Positions 8,720-17,953 of a stretch of 64,000 nt of DNA are shown here, one piece after another. The stretch comes from Methanolobus mangrovi (GTDB lineage Archaea > Halobacteriota > Methanosarcinia > Methanosarcinales > Methanosarcinaceae). The position numbers were made by a program, and so were the translations under genes. The stretch lies in assembly GCF_031312535.1 (NCBI RefSeq), contig NZ_CP133594.1:2027934-2091933 (forward strand), read 5' to 3'. The notes under the pieces were generated by a model, which did no database searches, was not told where the DNA came from, and saw only the letters and a list, made by a program, of their open reading frames with translations. How positions within the stretch are numbered: the first letter of the stretch is position 1; each line of letters begins with the position of its first letter.

Positions 8720-10096
8720 TTAGAATGAAAGTCCGAACTCTTCGAGCTTCTTGCGTGCGCCGTCGTAGACCTTCATGTATTCATCAGTTGGTGTTACGGT
8801 AGCTACATCGTAACATTCCTGGAAGGTCTTTCCTGCTGGTGCATTTGCATAGTTGCCCTCATAAGAGCTTACAAGAGCATCAAGGACCTTGTTGACATCC
8901 TCAATAGCCATTCCTGATGTTGCTCTTGCGACTTCTCCCATCATCCTTGCTTCCATACCTGTGGTCTTGTCCTGGACAACACCCTTTGCAGCTGCCACAC
9001 CGGAGAGGATCTCACGGCCGGATGCTGTGTCAGTTATGGACTGAGCGGATGCTTCAAGCAGACACATCTCGGTACATGGACCTGCACATGGATAGTACTG
9101 GTTACCTGAGATTATGTTTGTGAATTCTGAGATGGTTGCACATGTCCATCCTGCGATCATGAGGGTCTCACGAGTGTTGGTTGATCCCCAGCGGATGTGG
9201 ACCGGACCGTCAAGGTGCCAGCTTGCATTGCTCATTACAAATGCATTGATGTGGGTTGCGATATCAACGATAGCAGTTTCTTCTATGCCGCCGGCATAGC
9301 CACCAAAGATAGGCATCTGCTCATCCATGATGATGTCACTGTTACCCTGATAGTGGGCCATTACACAAATTGCGTCAAGGTCGATCTTAAGCTCGTTGAG
9401 CTGGGATACTTCGTGACTGTCACTGCAAACCATGCCACCGACACAGTCTGAAGCGATATTTCCCTGAGCGGACAGGGAAGTCTCTGGTCCCTATATGCCC
9501 ATGCCTGGCCTTCCGGCCATTGCAGCTGCGGTCTTGATCAGCCTTGTTTCGGTCTTGGCTGCAAGAACTTCGTATGGGCTCTTTGGTATTGGTGGTTTGC
9601 CACGGACTGTCATCATGACACCGTTTACGATGGTGTCGACTTCCTTCTCAAGAGCGTAGCTCATGTGAACTGGCATGAACATGTCCTCAGAAATTGGGGA
9701 ACCTGTTGGACCACCCTGGACTATTGGCTTTCTCTTGTCGCCAACACTTCTCTTCTGGACCCTTACAGCGTCTCTGCCGGTTCCGATTGTGAATTCCTTC
9801 TGGACATTGTTGAGAGCGTCCCAGATCTCATCCTCTGTGTATTTTACTACACGGCTTGTGTCGGTACAGAAGATACCACAGTCAAGTAACATCTCGAAAC
9901 CTGCTTTGAACAGGTTTTCCATCATGTCCTTGTCGGTAGGAACGAACTCGTTCTTGAAATCAAGATTATATTTCTGTTTGAGCTCCATTGCCTTCATAGG
10001 GATTGTCATAAGGTCCCAGTCATCCTGAGTAACTTTCTGTCCCTTCTTTGCACGCTCATAAAATTCAAAACAATCAAGTGATCTTGCGAATGTCAT
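8720..10096 (-). CDS. mtmB: Monomethylamine methyltransferase MtmB, copy 1 (pyrrolysine protein)
   Basis: A 458-aa TIM-barrel enzyme that moves the methyl group of monomethylamine to the corrinoid of MtmC. The frame is interrupted by one TAG at 9493-9491, residue 202 in GMGI-Pyl-GPETS, which is the known pyrrolysine position; the reading frame continues to a TAA at 8720. Taking the two halves as separate genes would be wrong. A hairpin lies 11 nt after the TAG. The ATG at 10096 follows AAGGAGG. mtmC1 is 13 bp upstream. The gene is mosaic: its 5' part is identical to mtmB2 and its middle to mtmB3 (see findings). Confidence 0.97.
9460..9479 (-). promoter_or_regulatory. Hairpin downstream of the mtmB1 UAG (PYLIS-like)
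   Basis: TTCCCTG-AGCGGA-CAGGGAA is a perfect 7-bp stem starting 11 nt 3' of the pyrrolysine UAG. It matches the PYLIS-type structure described for mtmB; in archaea such a structure is thought helpful rather than essential. The same hairpin occurs in the other two mtmB copies. Confidence 0.6.
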
Positions 10097-10109
10097 AATA
10101 TGTGCCTCC

Positions 10110-10766
10110 TTATTTCATAATGTCAAGAGCTACACGGGCTGCATCTGCTGCATTCTCTGCTGTTGCGTCTGCTCCGATCTCTGCAATCCATGCATCTGAT
10201 ACTGGTGCTCCACCGAACATGATCTTAACAGAGTCACGAAGACCCTCTTCTGTGAGCATGGACACTGTGTCCTTCTGTCCGAGCATTGAAGTTGTCATGA
10301 GTGCAGAGCCTACAAGCAGGACCTTCTTACCCTTGTGTTTTGCAACTTCTTCAAGTATATTATCATTTGGAACGTCAACGCCCATGTCAATTATCCTGAA
10401 ACCATTTGCTTCAAGCATTGTTGTTACGAGGCGGTGTCCGATATCGTGAATGTCGCCTTCCTGTACGTAAGTGATAGCAAGACCTACACCTTCGTCGTCT
10501 GCTCCCTTTTCTTCTGCAAGTATAGGAACCAAAATTTCCATTGCAGCGTTCATTGCCTTTGCAGACATCATGATCTGCGGAAGGTAGACCTCTGCTGCTT
10601 CAAACTTGTCTCCTATGATCTTCATGCCTACTGAAAGGCCACCGTTGATTATCTCGACAGCAGTCATTCCAGAGTCAAGTGCTTCCTGGGTAGCTGCTGC
10701 ACAGCCGGCAATATTCTGAGTGACGATTGTGTCTCTGAGTTTGTCTAACATTTCCTGGTTTGACAT
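10110..10766 (-). CDS. mtmC: Monomethylamine corrinoid protein MtmC, copy 1
   Basis: A 218-aa corrinoid carrier that takes the methyl group from MtmB and passes it to MtbA. A helical N-terminal cap (residues 1-90) precedes a Rossmann B12-binding domain with EGDIHDIG, where His107 is the lower cobalt ligand. The start at 10766 follows AAGGAGG; the open frame extends further but without support. From 10110 to 10707 the DNA is identical to mtmC2; only the first 20 or so codons differ. Confidence 0.95.
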   Translation of the reverse strand: MSNQEMLDKLRDTIVTQNIAGCAAATQEALDSGMTAVEIINGGLSVGMKIIGDKFEAAEVYLPQIMMSAKAMNAAMEILVPILAEEKGADDEGVGLAITYVQEGDIHDIGHRLVTTMLEANGFRIIDMGVDVPNDNILEEVAKHKGKKVLLVGSALMTTSMLGQKDTVSMLTEEGLRDSVKIMFGGAPVSDAWIAEIGADATAENAADAARVALDIMK

Positions 10767-10991
10767 ATTAAGCCTCCTTATGTGAATAGTAGCTTGAATC
10801 AAGACAATGAGCAACGTTTTACATTTTCAGAGCGTTGCCCTATATCTTGTCGTAAATTATAGGCATACGGTAATCATGTACCGTATCACTACTATTTATA
10901 TTTTGCGTGTAACGCAATATTGGTAATTAAAATAAAATGCTAATAAGTCCCACTGACAGTGGAACCTACCAGACATTACCAAAGAATATAT
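10767..10991 (-). promoter_or_regulatory. mtmC1 promoter and structured leader
   Basis: Reading toward mtmC1: a TATA element within 10889-10906 (AAAATATAAATAGTAG on the minus strand), a perfect palindrome TTGCGT-GTA-ACGCAA at 10903-10917 touching it on the upstream side, then leader hairpins ATACGGTA/TACCGTAT (about 10865-10886) and GCAACG/CGTTGC (about 10813-10840). The palindrome CCACTG-A-CAGTGG at 10950-10962 lies between mtbB and this promoter and may end the mtbB transcript. Confidence 0.6.
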
Positions 10992-12395
10992 TTATCTCAA
11001 CTGCCCTCTGAATTTCTCACAACAGTTGATGTCGATTCCGAGCAATTTCTCGATATTCATCTTTGCTGCAATTCCTTTTGGAGCACCTGCAACTGAAGTG
11101 ATGACCCCGATACCCAGTTCTTCTCTCAATTCTCTCATTACATACTCGTCACTGAGGTCATCTGTGGTTACGTCGAGTTTCTTTGCAACGTAATCCTTTG
11201 CTTCTCCAACTCTCATGCTCTTGGCAAATTCCATCCTTGCAACAAGGTCACCAGCTGCTCTGATTCCGCTCATTCCGGAGGTCATTATGTGGGAGATCGG
11301 CATACCCATCGGGTCGCCGACCCCTACCTATATACCATCCACGCCGGCGATTTCTACCATCGCCTTGCTTGCCCTTGAAACGGCATCAATTGTTGGTGTC
11401 TCGATCATTGGGATACCGCCAACGCCCATACCCATGTTTACATGACATGGAATTGGTGAATCCTTAACAGCCTGCTTGATGAAGGTAACAGCCCTTCCCA
11501 GGTTCCATGCTGCACTCTTGCTGGTGTTGGTATTAACTACAGGTCCGAAAACATTAGCTCCTGCTTTTGCTACAAGTGCTGCCTGCTGGTGTGGCCAGAG
11601 TCCTGCAAGTACAGTACCATCATATTCCATCTCACCGTGCAGACCAAGCATAAGCTCACCGGCCATACCTGCCTCGATATAAATATCAGGATACTGCTTT
11701 CTCAATGCCTCGATTGCATGGAGGGAAGCGAACATGTCACCATCACCTGCAGCACCGATAGTATCAAAGTTCACACCGTCAGCACCTGATGACATCATCC
11801 TCTGCATGATCCAGACAATATCTCTTGTAAGGTGTTTTGCAGCATGCTCCATGGACTCCTGAGCTTCCCTGATCTTGAAAGCCTTCATAAGATCTCCAGG
11901 GTTCTCAAAGGGACCGTCAGGGGTGTAGTAAAGACCCATGTTTGGCATTGCACCGTAGAACAATGGAACAACCATGTTCTGCTGGCAGACTTCCATTGTC
12001 TGCATTTCCTGTGCGATTACAGGTTTTGCAGGTTTGTAACTATAGTCAATGTGTCCGATCTCCATTGTGTCAGCACCAAACGCACGCTCGTGCATCATTG
12101 CACCAACAAGCCTGCTGGATGGAATACCAACACCACTGTTACCCTGGTCACCATCAATTCTGATGGTTCCGATATCGTGGGTTACAGGTACTTCCTTGCC
12201 AAGCTCAACACCAACCATCCTGGAAGGCATGGTAAGGATGTCCACGAGCTGGTCGATCTCATCTTCACTAAGGTTAGGAATGCTACCAAGATCTGCAGCA
12301 TCTGCCATACCGTCTTTCAGGTCAGCAATTATCTGCTCCTTTGTCATGAAGATGCGCTTTCCATCTCCCATTCTCAATTTATATTCTGTTGCCAT
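10992..12395 (-). CDS. mtbB: Dimethylamine methyltransferase MtbB (pyrrolysine protein)
   Basis: A 467-aa enzyme that transfers a methyl group from dimethylamine to MtbC. One in-frame TAG at 11330-11328 gives Pyl356 in VDGI[11 protein letters not shown], and translation continues to a TAA at 10992. The lengths before and after the TAG match known MtbB proteins. A small perfect stem, GGGTC-GGC-GACCC (11311-11323), begins 4 nt after the TAG and may aid decoding. The ATG follows GAGGTGA. mtbC is 14 bp upstream, so mtbC-mtbB form an operon. Confidence 0.96.
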
Positions 12396-12409
12396 AATTT
12401 CACCTCAAT

Positions 12410-13054
12410 TTAAAGCAGAAGTTCTTTAGCTTTTACAACAGCTTCACTGGCATTTTCTGCATAACAGTCAGCACCAATCTTTGCAGCCCAGTTCTCTGTT
12501 GCAGGAGCGCCTCCAACCATTACCTTGACACTGTCTCTCATGCCCTGTTCCTTGAGCATCTCGATAACATCCTTCTGTCCCTGGAGAGTGGTTGTCATAA
12601 GAGCGGAAAGACCTACCATGTCTGCGTTGGTCTCTTTTATCTTGTCGATAAAGTCCTGAAGAGGAACATCTCTACCGATGTCGTGAACCTCAAAACCAGC
12701 TGACTGGAGCATGGTTGAAACAATGGACTTGCCAATATCATGGACGTCACCTTCGACTGTACCATTGACAATTACTCCAAGCTTTTTGCTGACAGAGTCT
12801 GCTGGCATATCTGCCTCAAGGAGCTTGACACCGGCTTCCATTGCGCCTGCTGCCATCATTACGTGTGGAAGGAATAACTTGCCTCTTTCAAAGAGAACAC
12901 CTACTTCGTTCATTCCGGCTGCAAGACCTTTCTCTATGATCTCTGCAGGAGGAATACCTTCACTTCTTGCCTTCTCCACAGCAGCTGTTACAACATCGTT
13001 CTTGCATGTGATTACAGCATCTGAGAGTTCTTTGAACATTTCTTCTTTGCTCAT
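12410..13054 (-). CDS. mtbC: Dimethylamine corrinoid protein MtbC
   Basis: A 214-aa corrinoid protein partner of MtbB. The cap domain is followed by the B12 domain with EGDVHDIG, where His105 is the cobalt ligand, and SALMTTT plus VMVGGAP motifs of the family. The ATG follows GAGGT at a normal distance. Assigned MtbC rather than MttC because it directly precedes mtbB and its sequence (FERGKLFLPHVMMAAGAME) is of the MtbC type. Its likely promoter lies near 13213-13229, giving a leader of over 100 nt. Confidence 0.93.
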   Translation of the reverse strand: MSKEEMFKELSDAVITCKNDVVTAAVEKARSEGIPPAEIIEKGLAAGMNEVGVLFERGKLFLPHVMMAAGAMEAGVKLLEADMPADSVSKKLGVIVNGTVEGDVHDIGKSIVSTMLQSAGFEVHDIGRDVPLQDFIDKIKETNADMVGLSALMTTTLQGQKDVIEMLKEQGMRDSVKVMVGGAPATENWAAKIGADCYAENASEAVVKAKELLL

Positions 13055-13399
13055 TGTTATACCTCGTTGATTTTTGATAATTATACAATTCTGATTTGAT
13101 TCTTATTTTGGAGGGGATATAGCCCGAAAGTAAAATACCATACAATATCGGTAGATATATATGTTGCCTTTAGAGATAGTATTTAAAGGTTACTCATGTC
13201 TTTCAACGGTATCTCGTATTTATATTTTTCCATTATATTGCGCTATTCAACTTTCGGGTATAAGTGTGGAAATAAACATCAAAAGACACAGATCATTCGC
13301 ATGGCCTTTGTTCCAGGAGAGAACACGGCTTTCAAAATCACTGTGTCTTATCTACTCAACTACTCAACTGATTTTCAGATTCTTTTGTTTCGTTCCTCC
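13055..13399 (-). promoter_or_regulatory. mtbC promoter and leader
   Basis: A TATA element AAAAATATAAATACGAG on the minus strand at 13213-13229 resembles those of mtmC1, mttB, hyuA2 and pylT. Two 9-bp inverted arms, CCCGAAAGT (13123-13131) and ACTTTCGGG (13250-13258), flank it at long distance. A second TATA-like stretch (AGTATTTAAAG, near 13177) is nearer to the gene. No ORF of note. Confidence 0.5.
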
Positions 13400-13549
13400 T
13401 TAGAACTGTGAGACAAAAGTCCTTGCCTGCCAGAGTGCAAGTATTGCGACGATCAGGATGACAACCATCCACATAACGTCGGCAGCTGGCAGTGGGGAGT
13501 TAACCCAGTAAGCATTGTAAGCTTCCATTGCAGCTTGTGTCTGAACCAT
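13400..13549 (-). CDS. 49-aa single-helix membrane protein of the mtt operon
   Basis: ATG at 13549 opens a 49-aa protein: an amphipathic start (MVQTQAAMEAYNAYWVNS), then one hydrophobic helix (ADVMWMVVILIVAILALW) and a short tail ending in SQF. It begins 13 bp after the winged-helix-like gene and follows a GGAGTGATC site. It belongs to the mttP operon, so an accessory role with the permease is a reasonable guess. I know no experimental function. Compare the 36-aa membrane peptide at 42388-42498, which also accompanies an amine permease. Confidence 0.7.
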   Translation of the reverse strand: MVQTQAAMEAYNAYWVNSPLPAADVMWMVVILIVAILALWQARTFVSQF

Positions 13550-13561
13550 TTCGATCACTCC

Positions 13562-13858
13562 TTACACATACATTAAACAGGCATCTGCAGCTCTTATTTT
13601 TCCAAAGTCGGTAATCAGGTACTTGTGCAGAAGGAAACCTTTCTTGTAGACTCCATCTTCATCGACCTTGACCTCAACATCCTTCAGCATTCCACCTGAT
13701 GCAAGTTCAATGATATCAAAATTTATGGAATCTCTCTGGAAATTTCCTTTGAGACCATATTCTTTCTGTATCTGCTGAACTATCTCATAGTTCCATTTAC
13801 CTTCACCATTATTGCATAGTTCAAGAATACGGAACTTTATAGGACGGTTAGCTGCCAT
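13562..13858 (-). CDS. Small winged-helix-like protein between mttP and the 49-aa gene
   Basis: A 98-aa protein starting MAANRPIKFRILELCNNGEGKW. The pattern of helices (EIVQQIQKEYGL; INFDIIELASGGMLKDVEVKV) and the strand-like DEDGVYKKGFLLHKYLITDFGK look like a winged-helix DNA-binding domain or effector. The ATG at 13858 is preceded by GAGGTGA, which overlaps the end of mttP, so the genes are coupled. The sequence suggests a local regulator or a permease partner; this is inference. Confidence 0.7.
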   Translation of the reverse strand: MAANRPIKFRILELCNNGEGKWNYEIVQQIQKEYGLKGNFQRDSINFDIIELASGGMLKDVEVKVDEDGVYKKGFLLHKYLITDFGKIRAADACLMYV

Positions 13859-13859
13859 T

Positions 13860-14906
13860 TCAGTCACCTCTCAATGATTCCATCTCACCAGTGTCTTCAG
13901 AGAACATTATAGAACTGCCACCAAGACACAAAGCGCCTCCAAGAAGGATAGTCCATCCAGGAACATCTCCGAAGAAGAGGAAGATGAATATAACAGCAAA
14001 CAAACCGTATAGGTTTCCAATACCCTGACCTCTTCCTACACCAATCAGTGGGAAAGACTTGTACCATGTAACATAACAGAAACCAAATGTGATACCTGCA
14101 AAGATCAGTACAAGAAGTGTCATTGGTTCAAATGCAAGAAGTGCAAACTTATACATTGGGAATCCTACGATAGCAAGCACAGGAACAATAATAACCCACC
14201 AGATGATGTTCTCACCAACAAACCTCAGTGTGAGACCAACATCAGGTTCTGCGATATCAAGACCTTTACCTGCGATAGCACCTTCTATACCCCAGCCGGC
14301 AGCTGCCATAAGTCCACCAAGGTAACCTATCCATGCAACATTGCCACTTCCAAGTTCTGAAAGCACACCGCCACCGAATATGGTGATACCACCGAGAATG
14401 ATGAAACCAATACCAAGGAAAGCACGCTTGGAAATCTTTTCACCATACCATTTAGAAGCAAGTATAGAACCTACTACAGGATACATAAGTGCTGCAACCG
14501 CTGCAAAAGCACCTCCGACAAAACCCATAGCAATGAATGATCCCAATATAGCCATAGGACCACCGAAAATAGATGCAAGGAAGAACCATTTGGAACAAGG
14601 GTGGAATTCTTTCAAGGTCCTCTTCATTTCTCCGAACTTACCAAGAGCACCATTCCACACCATAAGAGCTAGCATAACAGTTAACGCATTGAATGCAGTG
14701 ATAAGCACAGCCACTATGATCAGTGCCATTCCGTCACCGCTTCCGGTGGCTATTTCAGCATACATTTCGTCGAAAGGGTTAAGCACCCATACAACCGTGC
14801 CAGGGATATACCACAGACCCCAAAGCACTGCACAAAACAGGGCCCACATGTAACCGAATTTTACTCGGCGTTTATGCTCCTGTTTTTTTAGTAATTTTAA
14901 ATCCAC
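13860..14906 (-). CDS. mttP: Probable trimethylamine permease MttP
   Basis: A 348-aa protein with about ten hydrophobic helices of the DMT/EamA drug-metabolite type (for example FGYMWALFCAVLWGLWYIPG at the start). It lies directly behind mttC in the same order as the mtt genes of Methanosarcina, where the permease is called MttP. The start is a GTG at 14906 preceded by GGAGGT; the overlapping ATG is out of frame and the upstream extension to 15104 runs through leader hairpins, so it is rejected. Substrate assignment is from context. Confidence 0.85.
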   Translation of the reverse strand: MDLKLLKKQEHKRRVKFGYMWALFCAVLWGLWYIPGTVVWVLNPFDEMYAEIATGSGDGMALIIVAVLITAFNALTVMLALMVWNGALGKFGEMKRTLKEFHPCSKWFFLASIFGGPMAILGSFIAMGFVGGAFAAVAALMYPVVGSILASKWYGEKISKRAFLGIGFIILGGITIFGGGVLSELGSGNVAWIGYLGGLMAAAGWGIEGAIAGKGLDIAEPDVGLTLRFVGENIIWWVIIVPVLAIVGFPMYKFALLAFEPMTLLVLIFAGITFGFCYVTWYKSFPLIGVGRGQGIGNLYGLFAVIFIFLFFGDVPGWTILLGGALCLGGSSIMFSEDTGEMESLRGD

Positions 14907-15168
14907 ATTAATACCTCCAATTTTCAAACCTTCATAAATATAGATGGCGTTTTTTATACCTCCGGAAAAAACCGGAAGTGGGAGATGATATAATAAAGAT
15001 GAGGTAGCACCAGTCCCTGATCCAACCAATGGATAATCATCTTCTTTTGGGATGCACAAAAAACGGGAGAACATATCTCCCAAAGCACCCATTAATAAGT
15101 ACACTTCTGAACACTATTATAGATAGAAGGATGTACCGTAAGATACATCCTCACACCTATACACATAT
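14907..15168 (-). promoter_or_regulatory. mttC-mttP spacer with three hairpins
   Basis: Reading from mttC: stem GGATGTA/TACATCC (15129-15150); stem GGGAGA/TCTCCC (15065-15081) followed on the minus strand by six T's, like an intrinsic terminator; then TCCGG-AAAAAA-CCGGA (14961-14976) next to TATAAAAAA. This could end most mttBC transcripts, let a fraction read into mttP, and give mttP its own weak promoter. Confidence 0.5.
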
Positions 15169-15816
15169 TCAGAAAAGTGCGCTCAGTTTTGCTACTACGT
15201 CAGTTGCGTTCTCTCCGTAGATATCTGCACCGATCTTTGTTGCCCAGTCCTGGGTTACAGGTGCGCCACCGACCATTGTCTTGACAGAGTCGCGAACTCC
15301 TGCTTCTTTGAGCTGTTCTTCGATCTTGATCTGGCTGACCATTGTAGTGGTCATGAGAGCGGATGAACCAACGACATCGGCTTTGTTTGCCTTTACAGCT
15401 TCAACATATGCACTGATAGCTACGTCTCTTCCAAGATCCACTACCTTAAAACCAGCGATCTTGAGCATTGTTGCAACAATGTCCTTACCGATTGAGTGAA
15501 TATCTCCCTCAATAGTTCCGATAACGATTGTTCCCTTGCTAGCTGTTTCTGCACCCTTTGCTTCAAGAGCTGGTGTGAGTACAGCTACTCCTGCGCTCAT
15601 TGCCTCTGATGCTGCAATGACGTGTGGAAGGAATACAGTACCTGCTTCAAACTGGTCACCAACTTCGTTCATACCTGCTGTAAAGCCGTCCTGTATAAGG
15701 TCAACAGGATCGACATCTGCATCAAGACCTTCCTGAGCGATTTCTGCTGCTGCTTCTTCATCAAAATCGAGAATAGCTGCTTTTGCTTTTGCAATAATTT
15801 CTTCTTTTGTTGCCAT
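15169..15816 (-). CDS. mttC: Trimethylamine corrinoid protein MttC
   Basis: A 215-aa corrinoid protein that receives the methyl group from MttB. The cobalt-ligand motif is EGDIHSIG with His107, with Ser in place of the more common Asp. SALMTTTMVSQ and TMVGGAPVTQ follow as in MttC of Methanosarcina. The ATG follows AGGAGGT, and mttB ends 16 bp upstream. Cotranscription mttB-mttC is clear from spacing. Confidence 0.95.
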   Translation of the reverse strand: MATKEEIIAKAKAAILDFDEEAAAEIAQEGLDADVDPVDLIQDGFTAGMNEVGDQFEAGTVFLPHVIAASEAMSAGVAVLTPALEAKGAETASKGTIVIGTIEGDIHSIGKDIVATMLKIAGFKVVDLGRDVAISAYVEAVKANKADVVGSSALMTTTMVSQIKIEEQLKEAGVRDSVKTMVGGAPVTQDWATKIGADIYGENATDVVAKLSALF

Positions 15817-15832
15817 TTTTAAACCTCCTGTT

Positions 15833-17323
15833 TTACATGCTGGCCCTGAATGCTTTGTCAGCCTTCTCTACTACTGCCTGCATATCCTTGAGCAGATCAG
15901 CGTCTATTGGTGTGACTTCGTGGTTCTTCATGATGTCAACGACTTTTTCATGAGCAACCGTTGCGATGTCCTTGGAACCTGCCATTTGCCAGTCTCCGAA
16001 CATGAGTCTGTCAATGATCATTGGGCTGGATGGGAGATCGATGTTCTGTCTTGTTGTTTTGTGTGCAAGGAAGTTGTTTCCAATACCAACCTGGTCAATG
16101 GATTCAACTGCCAATGTCTCCTCGGTTACAGGGATTCCCTGCATTGCCTTCTTTGTCATGGAGATCATATCGTTGTCAAGAACGAGCTGTTCGAGTGAGA
16201 ATGTCATACCGAGCTCAAGCATACCTGCTCCGTACAGGGTGTTTGCACCTGCAAAGGATGGAAGAATTGTTGTCATTGTCTTCTCATGACCAGCCTGGCC
16301 ATCAGGTATCTTGGCATCAGCCTACGAACCAGCAACGAATGTTGGCAGACCGTAGTACTGACCGAGCTTTGCAACAGCTGCACTGATAAGTCCGAGTTCT
16401 GGTGAACCGACTGGTGCTGTTCCTTTCTTGAGGTCGAATGTTGTGGTGGAGCTACCGTACCATACTGGTGCACCTGGCTGGACCAGCTGTGCGAGTACAA
16501 TACCGGAGAGTACCTCTGCGTTGTGGGTAACAAGTGTACCTGCGAGATGTACTGGGGATGATCCTCCTGCCATTGCCATACTGAGTACGTTTACAGGTGT
16601 TCCGAACCTTGCACCCTTTATGATGACCTGACATGCATTGACACTGAGCTCAAGTGGGCTTGTTGGACAAAGCAGTGTTGAGAAAATAGGCTTCTTACGT
16701 GCTTCCTCATCGTCGCCACCATAGTATGCTGTTGCGATCTGCTGGTAGTATTCTACGTTCTCGCCTACAGGGTCGATGTGGTGGAAGTGCTTTGTTGTGT
16801 TCATTAAAGGTGTCAGAGTCTCATGTACGTCCTGTGCACCCTTACCTGCCCAGTCTCTTGCGGAAACTGCAAGTGAATAGTAGTCGATGTTCTCTGCCCA
16901 GTCACAGATCTTTGCTGTGTCTGCGAGGTCCTTCTCTGTTGAGTCGACAGTTGTGTACTTGCCTGGCCCTTCATAGTTACACATCTTGACACCGGTTCCG
17001 AAACAGGTCCAGTGTACCTTTCCTTTGTGCTCCTGTTTGACGTTCTTCTTCTTGTCACGTCCCCAGAGGACGAACTTTGAAGGACAGTCAAGAAGTGCCC
17101 TGTTAACGACATATTCAGGGATCTTTACTACCATTGTCTTTTCATCAACTAAACAGCCACCTTCTTTGAAGATAGCTCTTGCTTCAGCGTCTGAGACCTG
17201 AATACCGGTGTTCATGAAAACATCCATGGTAGCATAGTGAAGAGCTCTAAGATCATCTTCTGAGAAGAGCTCCAGACTTATACCGTCCAATGGACTTCTA
17301 CCTGGGAAAAAGTGTTTTACCAT
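15833..17323 (-). CDS. mttB: Trimethylamine methyltransferase MttB (pyrrolysine protein)
   Basis: A 496-aa enzyme of the MttB/COG5598 superfamily. One in-frame TAG at 16324-16322 gives Pyl334 in FVAGS[11 protein letters not shown], exactly the position known for MttB; reading continues to a TAA at 15833. It is the pyrrolysine-containing subgroup and so a true trimethylamine enzyme rather than an MtgB/MttB-like glycine-betaine enzyme, which lacks the TAG. The start [14 protein letters not shown] is chosen at 17323; the open frame runs 10 codons further but without support. First gene of the mtt operon. Confidence 0.97.
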
Positions 17324-17953
17324 TTTCTTAACCTCCAATATAATTAATTTCAAGAGACCTCATAGAGATCCTTGAGGAAGTGTACATGCATTCCAGCAAT
17401 GTGTTCCTGTATGATAGGTAGAATAAGCTACTATATAAAACTTGCTTGCGGAACTAGTATTTATATTTTGCTATTGCGTTTTTTTTAGAACAAGTATATA
17501 AAGATAACTGTAGACGAAAAAAGAGAACAGATAAAAAAGAAGTTTACTAATACTTATTTTAACTATAATTCAAATAGCCTACAATTCTGAATGAACATAT
17601 TGTGAATTTAGTAGGATATATAGTTTATCATTGCAATTAAACAGTTTTTAGTATATAACTTTTTTGATTGAACGTGTTTCAGTATATAAGTAACACAATA
17701 TATCGAGTGAAAAAATGAAAATACCCAATTGTATCCTTTAATTGTGCCATTTATTCGTAATGCACTTAAAAATAATCCTATATAGCAGTTCCTAATAAGA
17801 GTATAAAATACATTCTAAATAAAAGTATATTCACTCCTTTAGATAGCGTTTTTTTGGTTAACAGCGTGAATAAAATGCCCACAAAATATATATACTTTGT
17901 TTTTGCAACATTCAGACAAATAAAGTCGAAGAAAAAAGAAGGAGTTTACAAAA
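17324..17953. promoter_or_regulatory. Divergent promoter region of mttB and hyuA1
   Basis: 630 bp, strongly AT-rich. The mttB promoter box is at 17454-17471 (GCAAAATATAAATACTAG on the minus strand). On the plus strand, a near-palindromic ACAAAATATATATACTTTGT at about 17881-17900 is the best TATA candidate for hyuA1. More TATA-like runs occur near 17490, 17650 and 17690. No ORF is evident. The size and number of boxes suggest several regulators act here. Confidence 0.55.

Noticed and set aside
9491-9493. mtmB, mtbB and mttB read as broken genes with nonsense mutations
   Set aside because: The TAG lies at the same known pyrrolysine position in all five genes, and the frame downstream is fully conserved. 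tRNA-Pyl and pylSBCD are in the window.
11832-12413. Long antisense ORFs across mtbB, mtmB and mttB (for example 193 codons here)
   Set aside because: They mirror the codon pattern of conserved sense genes, lack ribosome-binding sites and have no protein-like composition.
14907-15104. N-terminal extension of MttP
   Set aside because: It runs through leader hairpins and has no ribosome-binding site; the GTG at 14906 follows GGAGGT.
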